From the NCBI GenBank assembly GCA_018266215.1, contig JAFEAV010000004.1:62001-126000 (forward strand): 64,000 nucleotides of DNA, written 5' to 3'. Position 1 is the stretch's first letter; every line of letters starts with the position of its first letter. Origin of the DNA: Cyanobacteria bacterium SZAS LIN-3 (GTDB lineage: Bacteria; Cyanobacteriota; Vampirovibrionia; Obscuribacterales; Obscuribacteraceae). Below are positions 53,559 to 62,548 of this stretch, piece by piece. Position numbers and translations under genes: made by a program. The notes under the pieces were generated by a model, which ran no database searches, was not told the origin of the DNA, and worked only from the letters and a program-made list of their open reading frames with translations.

Positions 53559-56291
53559 ATGCTTCAGACCTACTCCAAAAAACGCGATTTCAGCAAAACA
53601 CCTGAGCCCTCCGGCAAAGAAAAGCCTGGCCGGTCTCAGCTCAAGTCTGTCGGCAAGGCCCTGACTTTCGTCATTCAGAAACATTCGGCCAGTCACCTGC
53701 ATTATGACTTCCGCCTGGAATGCGATGGTGTGCTCCTCTCCTGGGCAGTCCCCAAGGGGCCTTCGCTTGATCCGGCGGTTAAAAGGCTGGCCCTGATGGT
53801 CGAAGATCATCCCCTCAGTTATGGCGATTTTGAGGGTGTTATTCCCGCCGGGCAATACGGCGGCGGCGAAGTCATAGTCTGGGAGCGCGGCACTTATGTG
53901 CCGGACGCCTGTTTGCAGGACGGCAAGGTAACAGCCGCTCGTGCCGCCCAGCAAAAAGAAATTAAGGCCGGTCTGAAAGCCGGGAAATTAGCTTTTACTC
54001 TGTCGGGTAAAAAATTGGGCGGCTCCTGGACCCTGGTGCGCACCAAACGCAGTGAAAAGGACTGGCTTTTGATCAAGCACACCGATGAGTTTGTCGACAC
54101 CGAAGTCGACATCACCGAAAATGATAAGAGCGTTCTATCTCGCAAGACGATCGCCAGTCTGGAAAAGATCAATTCCGATAAGAAAAAGGCCATGCCTGAA
54201 AAGCGCACCACTAAAAAAGTCACCGCTAGGAAGGCGACCGTCGTAAAGCCCATGCTGGCCAGTCTTTCGGCAACTCCTTTTACGCGGGAGGGTTGGATTT
54301 ACGAGCCCAAATTTGATGGCATCCGTGCGGTCGCCTATATATCCTCCGGCAGCGTCAATCTCCAATCACGCAACGGCATCAGTCTCAATCACAGATTTCC
54401 CAACCTGGTCAAATCTCTGTCCAAAAATCCCGATATGATCATTGACGGTGAAATCGTTGCCCTTGATGATGATGGGCGCCCGTCTTTTCAGTTGTTGCAA
54501 GCCCGGGCCCTGAAAAGCAAGGAAGCGTCCAGTGCCAGGCACATCGTCTATTACGTCTTCGACATCCCGGATCTGGCCGGTCAGTCTTTGATGGAAGAGC
54601 CGCTGGCCGAGCGCAAAAAGAAGTTGAAGAAAAATCTGAAAACCACCGCCGACGTCAAATATGTTGATGATTTGCACTGTGACGGACTGACAGCTTACAG
54701 CCTTTGTATCAAACAGGGCCTGGAGGGCATCGTCGCCAAGCGTGAGGATGCCACATATCAGAGCGGCCGCCGCTCCCCCGACTGGATGAAGGTCAAGGCA
54801 ACCCAGAGCGCTGAGTTTGTCATTTGCGGCTACACGAAAGGCACGGGCAGCCGAGAAAATACATTCGGCTCGCTCATTATCGGGCACTACAAAAATAAAA
54901 AGCTTCTCTATGCCGGCGGTGTGGGCACTGGATTTGATACCAAACTATTGAAACAACTTTTTGCCAGACTCAAGCCTCTAGTGCGCAAAACCAGTCCCTT
55001 TGATTACGTCATCGAGGACAGGCCGCGGGGCTCGATAGTCTGGGTGGAGCCCACCATGGTTGCGGAATTCAAATACGCCGAGTGGACAGCCGACGGCAGG
55101 CTGCGAGCGCCTGTATTTTTGCGTCTGCGGGAGGATGTCGCCCCCGCCGAGACCGGACCGCGCAAGCAAGCTTTGCCCCCGGCAAAAACCTTAAAACCGG
55201 CAAAAGCGGCAAAACAGTCAAAAAAGGCAAAAGTCGAGGGCACCGCCAACATAGCTGAGAATCTCAAATCAACCGGAGACAGCTTGAAGCTGGAGGTTGA
55301 TGGACACACAATTGCTTTCAGCCATCTGGATAAAGTGCTCTGGCCCGGACTCAAGGGCAAGGGCCTGACCAAACGTGATTACGCAAATTATCTGCTGCAG
55401 GTGGCACCCTTTATTCTGCCCCACCTCAAGAACCGGCCATTGACTCTGGTGCGCTTCCCCAACGGTGTGCAAGGTCAGCGCTTCTTTCAAAAACACTGGG
55501 AGCAAAATCGTCCGGACTTTGTGGAAACTTTTGAACATTTCTCCGAGAACGCCGATGAAAATCATCAATTTCTCCTGTGCAATAATCTGGCCACATTGAT
55601 CTGGCTGGCTCAGATTGCCGATCTTGAGCTGCATACTTCGCACGCCCGCATCGGAGCGGCGGCGGAAAACAAAAAATTGACCCAGACTTATACCGATTCG
55701 CTTGAGCGAATAGAGCGCTCGACATTGAATTATCCGGACTATCTCGTGCTGGATCTGGATCCGTACATCTACAGCGGCAAAGAGGCTAAAGGTGAAGAAC
55801 CAGCTCTCAATAGAAAGGGCTTTCGCAAAGTCTGCAAGCTCGCCCGGGCGCTCAAGGAAATGCTAGACGGGATGGGCATGGACGCCTTTGTTAAAACATC
55901 GGGTCGCACCGGTCTGCATATCTATGTGCCCATCGTGCGCAATGTCGATTATGACCAGGTGCGTGCCATCGCTCAGACCATTGGCAAGCATCTCATGGAC
56001 GAGCATCCGCGCGATGTAACGATGGACTGGGCGGTGGTGAAACGAACAGGCAAAATATTCTTTGACCACAATATGAATGCTCGCGGCAAGACTCTTGCCT
56101 CCATCTATTCACCGCGTATGAGTGAGATCGGCACTGTGTCCGTGCCTCTGCCCTGGGATGAGCTGGATGATGTTTATCCCGAGCAATTCACGATCAAAAC
56201 CGTGCCCGAGCGTCTGGCTAAAGTCGGCGATCTCTGGAAGGACATCCTCGATCACAAGGCCGATGTGAAGAAGATACTCGGCCAGCAGTAG
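53559..56291 (+). CDS. ligD: Multidomain DNA ligase D (phosphoesterase-ligase-polymerase)
   Basis: About 910 residues from ATG 53559 (an in-frame GTG is 12 bases upstream). Domain order PE-LIG-POL. Phosphoesterase residues His42, Asp50, Arg52, His84 and Tyr88 fall on the same numbers as in the Pseudomonas enzyme, which supports this start. The ATP ligase has the nucleophile Lys251 in YEPKFDGIRA, then IDGEIVALDD and EGIVAKREDATYQSG. A basic linker precedes the AEP-type polymerase (VLWPGLKGKGLTKRDYANYL; metal site VLDLDPYIYS; SGRTGLHIYVPI). All three look active. With Ku it repairs double-strand breaks by end joining. It converges on ku with a 9-base gap. Confidence 0.96.
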   Translation: MLQTYSKKRDFSKTPEPSGKEKPGRSQLKSVGKALTFVIQKHSASHLHYDFRLECDGVLLSWAVPKGPSLDPAVKRLALMVEDHPLSYGDFEGVIPAGQYGGGEVIVWERGTYVPDACLQDGKVTAARAAQQKEIKAGLKAGKLAFTLSGKKLGGSWTLVRTKRSEKDWLLIKHTDEFVDTEVDITENDKSVLSRKTIASLEKINSDKKKAMPEKRTTKKVTARKATVVKPMLASLSATPFTREGWIYEPKFDGIRAVAYISSGSVNLQSRNGISLNHRFPNLVKSLSKNPDMIIDGEIVALDDDGRPSFQLLQARALKSKEASSARHIVYYVFDIPDLAGQSLMEEPLAERKKKLKKNLKTTADVKYVDDLHCDGLTAYSLCIKQGLEGIVAKREDATYQSGRRSPDWMKVKATQSAEFVICGYTKGTGSRENTFGSLIIGHYKNKKLLYAGGVGTGFDTKLLKQLFARLKPLVRKTSPFDYVIEDRPRGSIVWVEPTMVAEFKYAEWTADGRLRAPVFLRLREDVAPAETGPRKQALPPAKTLKPAKAAKQSKKAKVEGTANIAENLKSTGDSLKLEVDGHTIAFSHLDKVLWPGLKGKGLTKRDYANYLLQVAPFILPHLKNRPLTLVRFPNGVQGQRFFQKHWEQNRPDFVETFEHFSENADENHQFLLCNNLATLIWLAQIADLELHTSHARIGAAAENKKLTQTYTDSLERIERSTLNYPDYLVLDLDPYIYSGKEAKGEEPALNRKGFRKVCKLARALKEMLDGMGMDAFVKTSGRTGLHIYVPIVRNVDYDQVRAIAQTIGKHLMDEHPRDVTMDWAVVKRTGKIFFDHNMNARGKTLASIYSPRMSEIGTVSVPLPWDELDDVYPEQFTIKTVPERLAKVGDLWKDILDHKADVKKILGQQ

Positions 56292-56300
56292 GGCAGAGCG

Positions 56301-57164
56301 CTACTTGCGACTCTTAGCCTTTGCTCGCGATTTGGTCGCTGTTTTTGGTTTGACCTTCACGGTTGCTTTGCTCTTACCGGCCGCGGCCCGGGCACTGCTG
56401 ACACCGGCCTTGCTGACGCTTGCTTTGAGCGCTTCCATAAGGTCCACGACTGCCTTTGGTTTGAGTTTCCTGGTTTTGCCGGCGGTGGCACCGTGGGTTT
56501 TCATCTCAAGCATCTTTTCCAGGGCTTCTTTGTAGTCGTCTTTGTAGCCGGCCGGATCAAAGGGTGCGCTCATCAAGTCGATCAGACTCAGAGCCATATC
56601 GAGCTCTTGTTTGGGCACTTTTGCCCCCGGTTCATCGGGGGCGGTCTCGACTTTGATTTCGTCTTGATAGAGCAAAGTGGTCAAAATCAGCGTGTTGCCC
56701 AGGGTGCGAATGGAACATAATCTTTCGCGACTGCGGATTGTGATTTTGCCTATTGCCAGTAATGATTTGCTGGCCAGCGCCGTGACAAACAGATTGAAAG
56801 CGCGCGTGCCTTGCTTCTCCGGCAGCAGGTAATAGTTTTTTTCAAAGTATAGTGAGTCGACTTCCTCGGCCCGGACAAAAGACGTGACATCGATGATGTT
56901 TTTGCTGGGGATGGGAAGTTTGTCGAAGTCTTCATCGGTCATGGGGATGAATTCGTCTTTTGAGATGGCATAGCCTTTGACTATTTCTTCCCAGGGCACT
57001 TCTCGATCGCAGGTCGGACACCAGCGGACTTCCTTGATGCGGGTCTGACATTGTGCATGCAGTTGGTGGAAGGCCACACGCTTGCTGCTTGTGGCGGCAA
57101 ATAGCTTGACCGGGATGCTGACCATGCCAAAACCAATTACACCGGACCAGATAGTCGCTGACAT
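56301..57164 (-). CDS. ku: Bacterial Ku protein
   Basis: About 287 residues from ATG 57164, beginning MSATIWSGVIGFGMVSIPVKLFAA. The central Ku beta barrel is complete (EVRWCPTCDREVPWEEIVKGYAI, VDSLYFEKNYYLLPEKQGTRAFNLF, GKITIRSRERLCSIRTLGNTLILTTLLY). The C terminus has the usual short conserved stretch followed by a Lys/Arg/Ala-rich tail ending KSRK, typical of DNA-threading Ku proteins. It forms a homodimeric ring on broken DNA ends and recruits LigD, encoded convergently next to it. Confidence 0.95.
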   Translation of the reverse strand: MSATIWSGVIGFGMVSIPVKLFAATSSKRVAFHQLHAQCQTRIKEVRWCPTCDREVPWEEIVKGYAISKDEFIPMTDEDFDKLPIPSKNIIDVTSFVRAEEVDSLYFEKNYYLLPEKQGTRAFNLFVTALASKSLLAIGKITIRSRERLCSIRTLGNTLILTTLLYQDEIKVETAPDEPGAKVPKQELDMALSLIDLMSAPFDPAGYKDDYKEALEKMLEMKTHGATAGKTRKLKPKAVVDLMEALKASVSKAGVSSARAAAGKSKATVKVKPKTATKSRAKAKSRK

Positions 57165-57606
57165 AGACGGAGCCCCGCACAAGTGATATTTGCTCTATAT
57201 ACGAGCCTTTATAGCCGACGAGGCATTTTGCCCCCGGTTCCCGCCGATTTTTGCGGTCCTGTGCTGATCTGCACCGCTTGTAGTGGCATTAACTGGTTGG
57301 TGTTGCGTTTGTTTTGCTCGCACTTTGTCTGATAGTTCTTGAGTTTATCTGCTGAAGCATTGCTTAGATGGCAACTCTCTAATCTATATAGCTGTATTAC
57401 CGGCAGTGATGATTCCTAATTTCCAGAGCCTCTATGTAGGCAATATTGGACCGAGGGGGGAATTCGGCCAAACGGCCGGTAGTCAAGTGATTAGCCTTTG
57501 CTAACAAGAGTGGTGTTACGGAACACCTTGGCATGCCGGGTCGTCTGCTAAACTGTACTTCTCGGGATTGTTTACTAAGTTCCGCGCATTTGTCAGGATG
57601 TAATTA
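57165..57606. other. Divergent intergenic region between ku and bamA
   Basis: 442 bases without a gene. A possible extended -10 (TGCTAAACT) for bamA lies around 57546, with TTGGCA about 15 bases before it; this is weak. Several short inverted repeats occur (for example GGCC-rich around 57467-57480). I see no RNA gene or mobile element here. Confidence 0.4.
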
Positions 57607-59748
57607 GTGCAAAAACTAAAGTCCTTTAAGTCACCGGCCGGGATGATCGCCCTTTCGCTGCTCATTTGTATGGGGCAGGTCCCGTTTGCGCTGCCTTCCT
57701 TTGCGGAAATTGGCGAAAATCACTTTCAATTGCCGGTCAATGGCAGTCTGGAAGGACCCCTTGATGCTTCGGGCGAGGCGGCTGCTCCCGCGCCCTCCCC
57801 TTCATCTCCATATTTGGCACCTTCTTCCTCGGCCGGTATTTCTACCAGCAGCGACAGTGTCTTCCATGTTGGCGCCACCGACAATGTACAGGCCTCCGAC
57901 AGTGCCGATGCCGCCGCCAGCAATCTGGTTGTCGACGATGTGAAAATTGAGGGTAACCGCCTCATCCCGACTGAGGAAATTGCTACCGTAGTAAAAACCC
58001 GCAAGGGTGATAAGTACGATAAAGAGCAGGTTTTGAACGACCTCAAAGCCATCGACGGCATGGGTTACTTCAATAAAAACAGCTTGATGGTAAATCAGGA
58101 AGTAACCGAAAGCGGTCTCCTGCTTAAGATCCGTGTGGAAGAAAACGCTCCCATTACGCAGTTTGCCATCACCGGCAACAATGCAATTTCCACCGAAGAA
58201 ATATCCAAGCTCTTCAATGATCAACTCGGCCGACCTTCCAATCTCAACGCTCTTTCCAGCGCCATCACCAAAGTCGAAGAGGCCTACAAGGAAAAGGGCT
58301 TTGTCCTGGCTCAGGTAACCGACGTCAAAGACGATCCCGACGGTAGCGTTGAACTCGTCATTAATGAAGGCACAATCGACAATATCGTCATCAGCGGCAA
58401 TCACAAGACCAAAGATTTTGTTGTTCGCAACAACATCAAACTCAAGCCGGGCTCTGTCTACAACGAAAGGCAGTTGACCAATGATCTGAAGAAGCTATAT
58501 GCCAATGGCTATTTTCAGGATATCCGCCGTTCGCTGGTGCCTTCGGAAAAAGACCCGGGCAAATTTACTCTCAAGGTTGAAGTTGACGAAAAACGTAGCG
58601 GCTCGGTTAATGCCGGTGCCGGTGTTGACTCACTGGCCGGGCCTTTCGGCTCATTTGGATTTTCGGATAATAACTTCCGCGGTCGCGGACAGGTGCTTTC
58701 ACTCAGTTCGCAAATGGGCTCAGGCACTCTCAACGGCATTAGCAATAGTGTCAATAATGGTGGCACCAGCTTTTTGCCTACAGGCCGGACCTACAACGCC
58801 GAATTGAGCTTTATTGAGCCCAGCCTGCGTGGCTCCAATGTCTCGATGTCCAATACTCTCTTCGGCCGCAATATGGCCTCGATGGCGATTGACCAGTCGA
58901 TGCAACAGACCTTTGGTTTGAGCACCAATTTTTCCAAGCCTCTTGTCGGCCACTGGACCGGCAATCTTGGCCTGACAGGCGAGGGTACAAGGCTGAGAGA
59001 TGTCGGCAGCCTTTATCAGGATCAGAATATTATTTCGTCCATGGAACAACAGGCTTTGAGGTCTGGCCTGGCATCGAGTGCTGCTCAGGCCTCCGGCCTG
59101 GCCCAGAGCTATCGCAGTCAGCAACTCAAGGGCGGAGTTTTCGCCAGCATCAGCCCATCGGTCTCCTATGACACCCGCGATGCTATCGTTGACGCCACTA
59201 AAGGTTCGTATCTGCGATTTTCCACCACTCCCACCGCCGGCCCCAGCGCCGCTTTCATCAAGGGTGGCATCGTCGCCAGCAAATTTGTACCCCTGGGTCA
59301 TGATGTGACCCTGGCCATGAACACCACTGCCGGCATGTCATTTGGCGGTATGCCCCAGTTTGCCCAGTACCGTCTCGGCGGCTACTTCGGTAATGGTGTG
59401 CGCGGCTTCCGCTCCTTTTCCGACCTCGGTACCGGTACCCAAATGCTCATGGGTACAATTGAGCTGCGCAAGAAGTTGAATCTGCCCGGCGACAACGTTG
59501 TCAGTAAGGTCTTAAACAGCCACGTCAAGTTGACCGGTTGGCTTGACTACGGTCAGGTCGGCGGCAACCGTAACATGAACACACTGCTGACCAGAAACAG
59601 TATGGGCGCTTCGGTGGGTGTTGGCGTACGCATCAAGATGCCCATGGTGGGCATGGTACGTATAGATTACGGTTTGCCAATCTTGAGTACCCTGTCCACA
59701 AACAAATTCACTCCCCGATTGACTTTCGGATTTGGAGACAAGTTTTAA
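57607..59748 (+). CDS. bamA: Outer-membrane assembly factor BamA/Omp85 with three POTRA domains
   Basis: A 713-residue protein from a GTG with AGGAT about 8 bases upstream. Signal peptide about 1-34, a low-complexity linker to about 112, then three POTRA domains (about 113-185, 186-257, 258-335). Three is the cyanobacterial count, against five in proteobacteria. The beta barrel has GNGVRGFRSF (the conserved VRGF element of strand region L6) and ends in Phe (FGFGDKF), as outer-membrane proteins do. It folds and inserts barrel proteins. It heads bamA-skp-lpxD-lpxC. Confidence 0.95.
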   Translation: MQKLKSFKSPAGMIALSLLICMGQVPFALPSFAEIGENHFQLPVNGSLEGPLDASGEAAAPAPSPSSPYLAPSSSAGISTSSDSVFHVGATDNVQASDSADAAASNLVVDDVKIEGNRLIPTEEIATVVKTRKGDKYDKEQVLNDLKAIDGMGYFNKNSLMVNQEVTESGLLLKIRVEENAPITQFAITGNNAISTEEISKLFNDQLGRPSNLNALSSAITKVEEAYKEKGFVLAQVTDVKDDPDGSVELVINEGTIDNIVISGNHKTKDFVVRNNIKLKPGSVYNERQLTNDLKKLYANGYFQDIRRSLVPSEKDPGKFTLKVEVDEKRSGSVNAGAGVDSLAGPFGSFGFSDNNFRGRGQVLSLSSQMGSGTLNGISNSVNNGGTSFLPTGRTYNAELSFIEPSLRGSNVSMSNTLFGRNMASMAIDQSMQQTFGLSTNFSKPLVGHWTGNLGLTGEGTRLRDVGSLYQDQNIISSMEQQALRSGLASSAAQASGLAQSYRSQQLKGGVFASISPSVSYDTRDAIVDATKGSYLRFSTTPTAGPSAAFIKGGIVASKFVPLGHDVTLAMNTTAGMSFGGMPQFAQYRLGGYFGNGVRGFRSFSDLGTGTQMLMGTIELRKKLNLPGDNVVSKVLNSHVKLTGWLDYGQVGGNRNMNTLLTRNSMGASVGVGVRIKMPMVGMVRIDYGLPILSTLSTNKFTPRLTFGFGDKF

Positions 59749-59859
59749 GAAGGTCTCTTCAAGCTCTCTGGTTTGAATCCCTGCGAATGTTGTAAACTGT
59801 GCACTCGGGCGCATTTTACGACTATCGTCCTTAAACAGGAATATTCTGCGGAGAGAAGA

Positions 59860-60372
59860 ATGCAGTATAAACAATATGCAGTATTGGCCAGTGTAGTTTT
59901 GGCGGCAGGTGTTGCCGGTCAGGCTCTGGCTCAAGGCACGCCGGCCAAAAGCACAAACATCGGCATCGTTGATCGCAACAAAGTAATTACCAGCTTCACC
60001 AAAGCTCAGCAGGCCGCTCAGGAACTGAAGGGTCAGGAAGACAAAGTCCGCAACTTGCTGGAATCTTCCAACAAGAAGTACGAAGAAGCTAAGGCTGCTA
60101 AGAAATCGCCTACCGAACTGAAGGCTCTTCAGGACAGTTTGCAGAAGCAAATCGATACCGAATACAAAGCTGCTCAGGGCCGCGCTCAGGCTCTTGAATC
60201 ACAGCTCGAAAGCGACATCGACAAAGCTATCAAAGATGAAGCCACCAGCAAAAATCTGGACACAGTACTGGTTAAGGATTCGGTCCTCCTCGGCGGACTC
60301 GATATTACCGACGGCGTGATCAAGCGCTTGCCGGCTACCGCCAGTGCCGGCACCAAAACAGTCACTAAGTAA
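59860..60372 (+). CDS. skp: Periplasmic chaperone Skp/OmpH-like
   Basis: A 170-residue protein from ATG 59860, which has GGAGAG about 5 bases upstream; an earlier in-frame start does not give a signal peptide. Signal peptide about 1-25 (QYKQYAVLASVVLAAGVAGQALA), then NIGIVDRNKVITSF, the Skp opening strand, and two long helices with coiled-coil character forming the tentacle arms. It carries unfolded outer-membrane proteins across the periplasm. Its place directly after bamA is the usual one. A hairpin separates it from lpxD. Confidence 0.9.
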   Translation: MQYKQYAVLASVVLAAGVAGQALAQGTPAKSTNIGIVDRNKVITSFTKAQQAAQELKGQEDKVRNLLESSNKKYEEAKAAKKSPTELKALQDSLQKQIDTEYKAAQGRAQALESQLESDIDKAIKDEATSKNLDTVLVKDSVLLGGLDITDGVIKRLPATASAGTKTVTK

Positions 60373-60415
60373 ATCAGTGCCTGTCGAGGCGTCTAGCGAT
60401 TAAGACACATGCGAT

Positions 60416-60434
60416 ACCCGCGCTCTGCGCGGGT
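60416..60434 (+). terminator. GC-rich hairpin between skp and lpxD
   Basis: ACCCGCGC-TCT-GCGCGGGT is a perfect 8-bp stem with a 3-base loop, 44 bases after the skp stop and 44 before the lpxD start. Only a short T run follows (TTT at 60441), so it may be a partial terminator or an mRNA-stabilising stem that lowers lpx expression relative to bamA-skp. Confidence 0.5.
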
Positions 60435-60477
60435 TAGCTGTTTAAACGGTCATTAGTTTTTTACACAAGGAGGCCTT

Positions 60478-61617
60478 ATGCGGCTCCCACAACCAATGAA
60501 TCTCGGACAAATAGCGGCCCTTATCGGCGGCCGGGTACACGGTGATCCGACTGTAGAAGTCTCCACTGTATGCCCATCGCCAATGCAGGCTAAAGAAGAC
60601 GATCTGGCTTTTGTTTTTGATCAGAAGTTGGTGAAGAAACTGGGCAACTGTGTGGCCAAGGCAATCGTCGCCAAGGAAGGTACTGAAAAGGACTTCCCCG
60701 AGCGCAACATGGTGCTTGTGCCCCGACCCAATCTGGCCATTCAAAAGGTGCTTACCGCCGTCGCTCCCAAGCGCTATTATCCGCCGGCTGGAGTGCATCC
60801 AACCGCGGTCGTTGACGAGAGTGCCGTGCTCGGTGCCAATGTCGCCCTCGGCCCTTATGTTGTAGTCGGTCCCAAATCAAAAATTGGAGCCGGTACAAAA
60901 ATAATGGCACACACCGTAATTGGTGGCGAGGTCGAAATCGGCGAAAACTGCATAATCTATCCGCACTGCATCGTGGCCGACTATTGCAAAATCGGCAACC
61001 GGGTAATAATGCAACAGGGCGCCAGCCTGGGCTCCGATGGCTTTGGCTATGTGACCGAACGCCCGAGCAATCTGGAACAAAAGATGGCCGGTCAAAAGGA
61101 ATTTTCCGACGCCCCCAATCCGCTTCTGAAAATCCCTCAGATTGGCAATGTCGTATTGCACGACGATGTGGAAATCGGTGCTTATGCCACCATCGACAGA
61201 GCGACGATGGGCTCGACCATTGTTGGCGAAGGTACCAAAATAGACAATCTGGTGATGATTGCGCACAACAATCGCATCGGTAAAGAGAATCTGATCATAG
61301 CCTGTGTTGCCGTTGGCGGTTCCTGCGTCCTGGGCGACAGGGTGGTAATCGGTGGTGGTTCCAACGTCAGCGATCACCTCACTTTGAGCGATGACGCTGT
61401 TCTCTCCGGTGGCTCCGGTGCCATGAAAGATATTCCACCCGGTGAAATCCACGTCGGCACGCCGGCGGTGGCCAGCCGTGATTTCTTCTCTCAGATTGCC
61501 AACTCGCGCCGTATGCCGCGCTTGATTGACGATCTGAAAGACTTGAAAAAACGCATGGCAATTTTAGAAGAGCAGATCGCCGAAAAGGCACTGGCAACCA
61601 CGTCCAAAAACGGATAA
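60478..61617 (+). CDS. lpxD: UDP-3-O-acylglucosamine N-acyltransferase
   Basis: A 379-residue protein with AAGGAGG 6 bases upstream of the ATG. An N-terminal uridine-binding domain (1-100) leads into a left-handed beta helix with many hexapeptide repeats ([21 protein letters not shown] and on). The catalytic His is in MIAHNNRIG. The C-terminal helix is longer than usual ([23 protein letters not shown]). It adds the second acyl chain in lipid A synthesis, in the cytoplasm. With lpxC just downstream it shows the organism makes LPS. Confidence 0.96.
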   Translation: MRLPQPMNLGQIAALIGGRVHGDPTVEVSTVCPSPMQAKEDDLAFVFDQKLVKKLGNCVAKAIVAKEGTEKDFPERNMVLVPRPNLAIQKVLTAVAPKRYYPPAGVHPTAVVDESAVLGANVALGPYVVVGPKSKIGAGTKIMAHTVIGGEVEIGENCIIYPHCIVADYCKIGNRVIMQQGASLGSDGFGYVTERPSNLEQKMAGQKEFSDAPNPLLKIPQIGNVVLHDDVEIGAYATIDRATMGSTIVGEGTKIDNLVMIAHNNRIGKENLIIACVAVGGSCVLGDRVVIGGGSNVSDHLTLSDDAVLSGGSGAMKDIPPGEIHVGTPAVASRDFFSQIANSRRMPRLIDDLKDLKKRMAILEEQIAEKALATTSKNG

Positions 61618-61659
61618 CAATTCACGCATTTGATACAAGAGTCAGGGTAGGTAATTGAA

Positions 61660-62535
61660 ATGACATTAGAGGTAGCCGGCAGCGAAGCTGTCAATCTCAA
61701 AGAAGTACTCGAAGGGCATGCCAAACTGGCTTCCCATGAGAGTATGGGACTGACCTCCAAGCAAAAAGTAACGGTCGACATTCACCAGGCCCCCGAAGGG
61801 CGAGGCATTGTTTTTTTTCTCAAGGCTGCCGATGGTTATATCGAGGTACCTGCTAACTACACCTCTGTCGTAAACACAATGCGTAATGTGGTGCTTGGTG
61901 TCGGCCGCACCAGACTCTGCATTGTTGAGCATTTCCTCTGCGCCGCCAGCCTCTGGGGCCTTGAGGATCTGTATGTCGTAGTCGACGGGCCGGAAATGCC
62001 CCTGGCCGACGGCAGCGCCGAACTCTGGATCGAGCTTTTCAAAAAAGCCGGCATCCCCCAGCGCAAAATCACCTGCGATATCACTCTGCCGCATCTGACC
62101 GAAGTGAGCAAGGGCGATCGTTGCATCCTGGCAATACCCGATGAGAAATTTTCGGTCACCTACCTCATGGACTGGAAGCATCCCAAAATCGGTCAGCGCT
62201 GGCAGACCTGGGACCTTTCCAAAGACATCAAGGATATCTATGACTCACGCACTTTCGGCATGTTGAAAGAGCATGAGATGCTGGGACTGGTGAACGATGT
62301 AGTGAGCCTGACCGAAGATGATTTCACGATGCCCCTGCGCTATCCAGACGAGCCGGTGCGTCATAAGCTCCTGGATCTGATCGGTGATCTGGCCTTGATC
62401 GGCGTTAATCCTTTGCGTATCAAAGCTCGCTTTATCAGTATCAAAGCCGGTCACGAGCTGGATGTGGAAATCTCCAAAAAGCTCTCCTTGCTACTGGCAA
62501 ACGCTGTAAAACCCGCCTGCGCCACCGGCGTATAA
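61660..62535 (+). CDS. lpxC: UDP-3-O-acyl-N-acetylglucosamine deacetylase
   Basis: A 291-residue zinc enzyme. Zinc ligands and catalytic residues are in place: VEHFLCA (first His), EPVRHKLLDLIGDL (second His and Asp) and IKAGHELD (general acid His). DGPEMPLADGSA and SRTFG are also present. It catalyses the first committed step of lipid A synthesis. It starts 42 bases after lpxD. The order LpxD then LpxC runs against pathway order but is common. Length is close to the E. coli enzyme. Confidence 0.96.
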   Translation: MTLEVAGSEAVNLKEVLEGHAKLASHESMGLTSKQKVTVDIHQAPEGRGIVFFLKAADGYIEVPANYTSVVNTMRNVVLGVGRTRLCIVEHFLCAASLWGLEDLYVVVDGPEMPLADGSAELWIELFKKAGIPQRKITCDITLPHLTEVSKGDRCILAIPDEKFSVTYLMDWKHPKIGQRWQTWDLSKDIKDIYDSRTFGMLKEHEMLGLVNDVVSLTEDDFTMPLRYPDEPVRHKLLDLIGDLALIGVNPLRIKARFISIKAGHELDVEISKKLSLLLANAVKPACATGV

Positions 62536-62548
62536 ATCAGAGGTTCAA

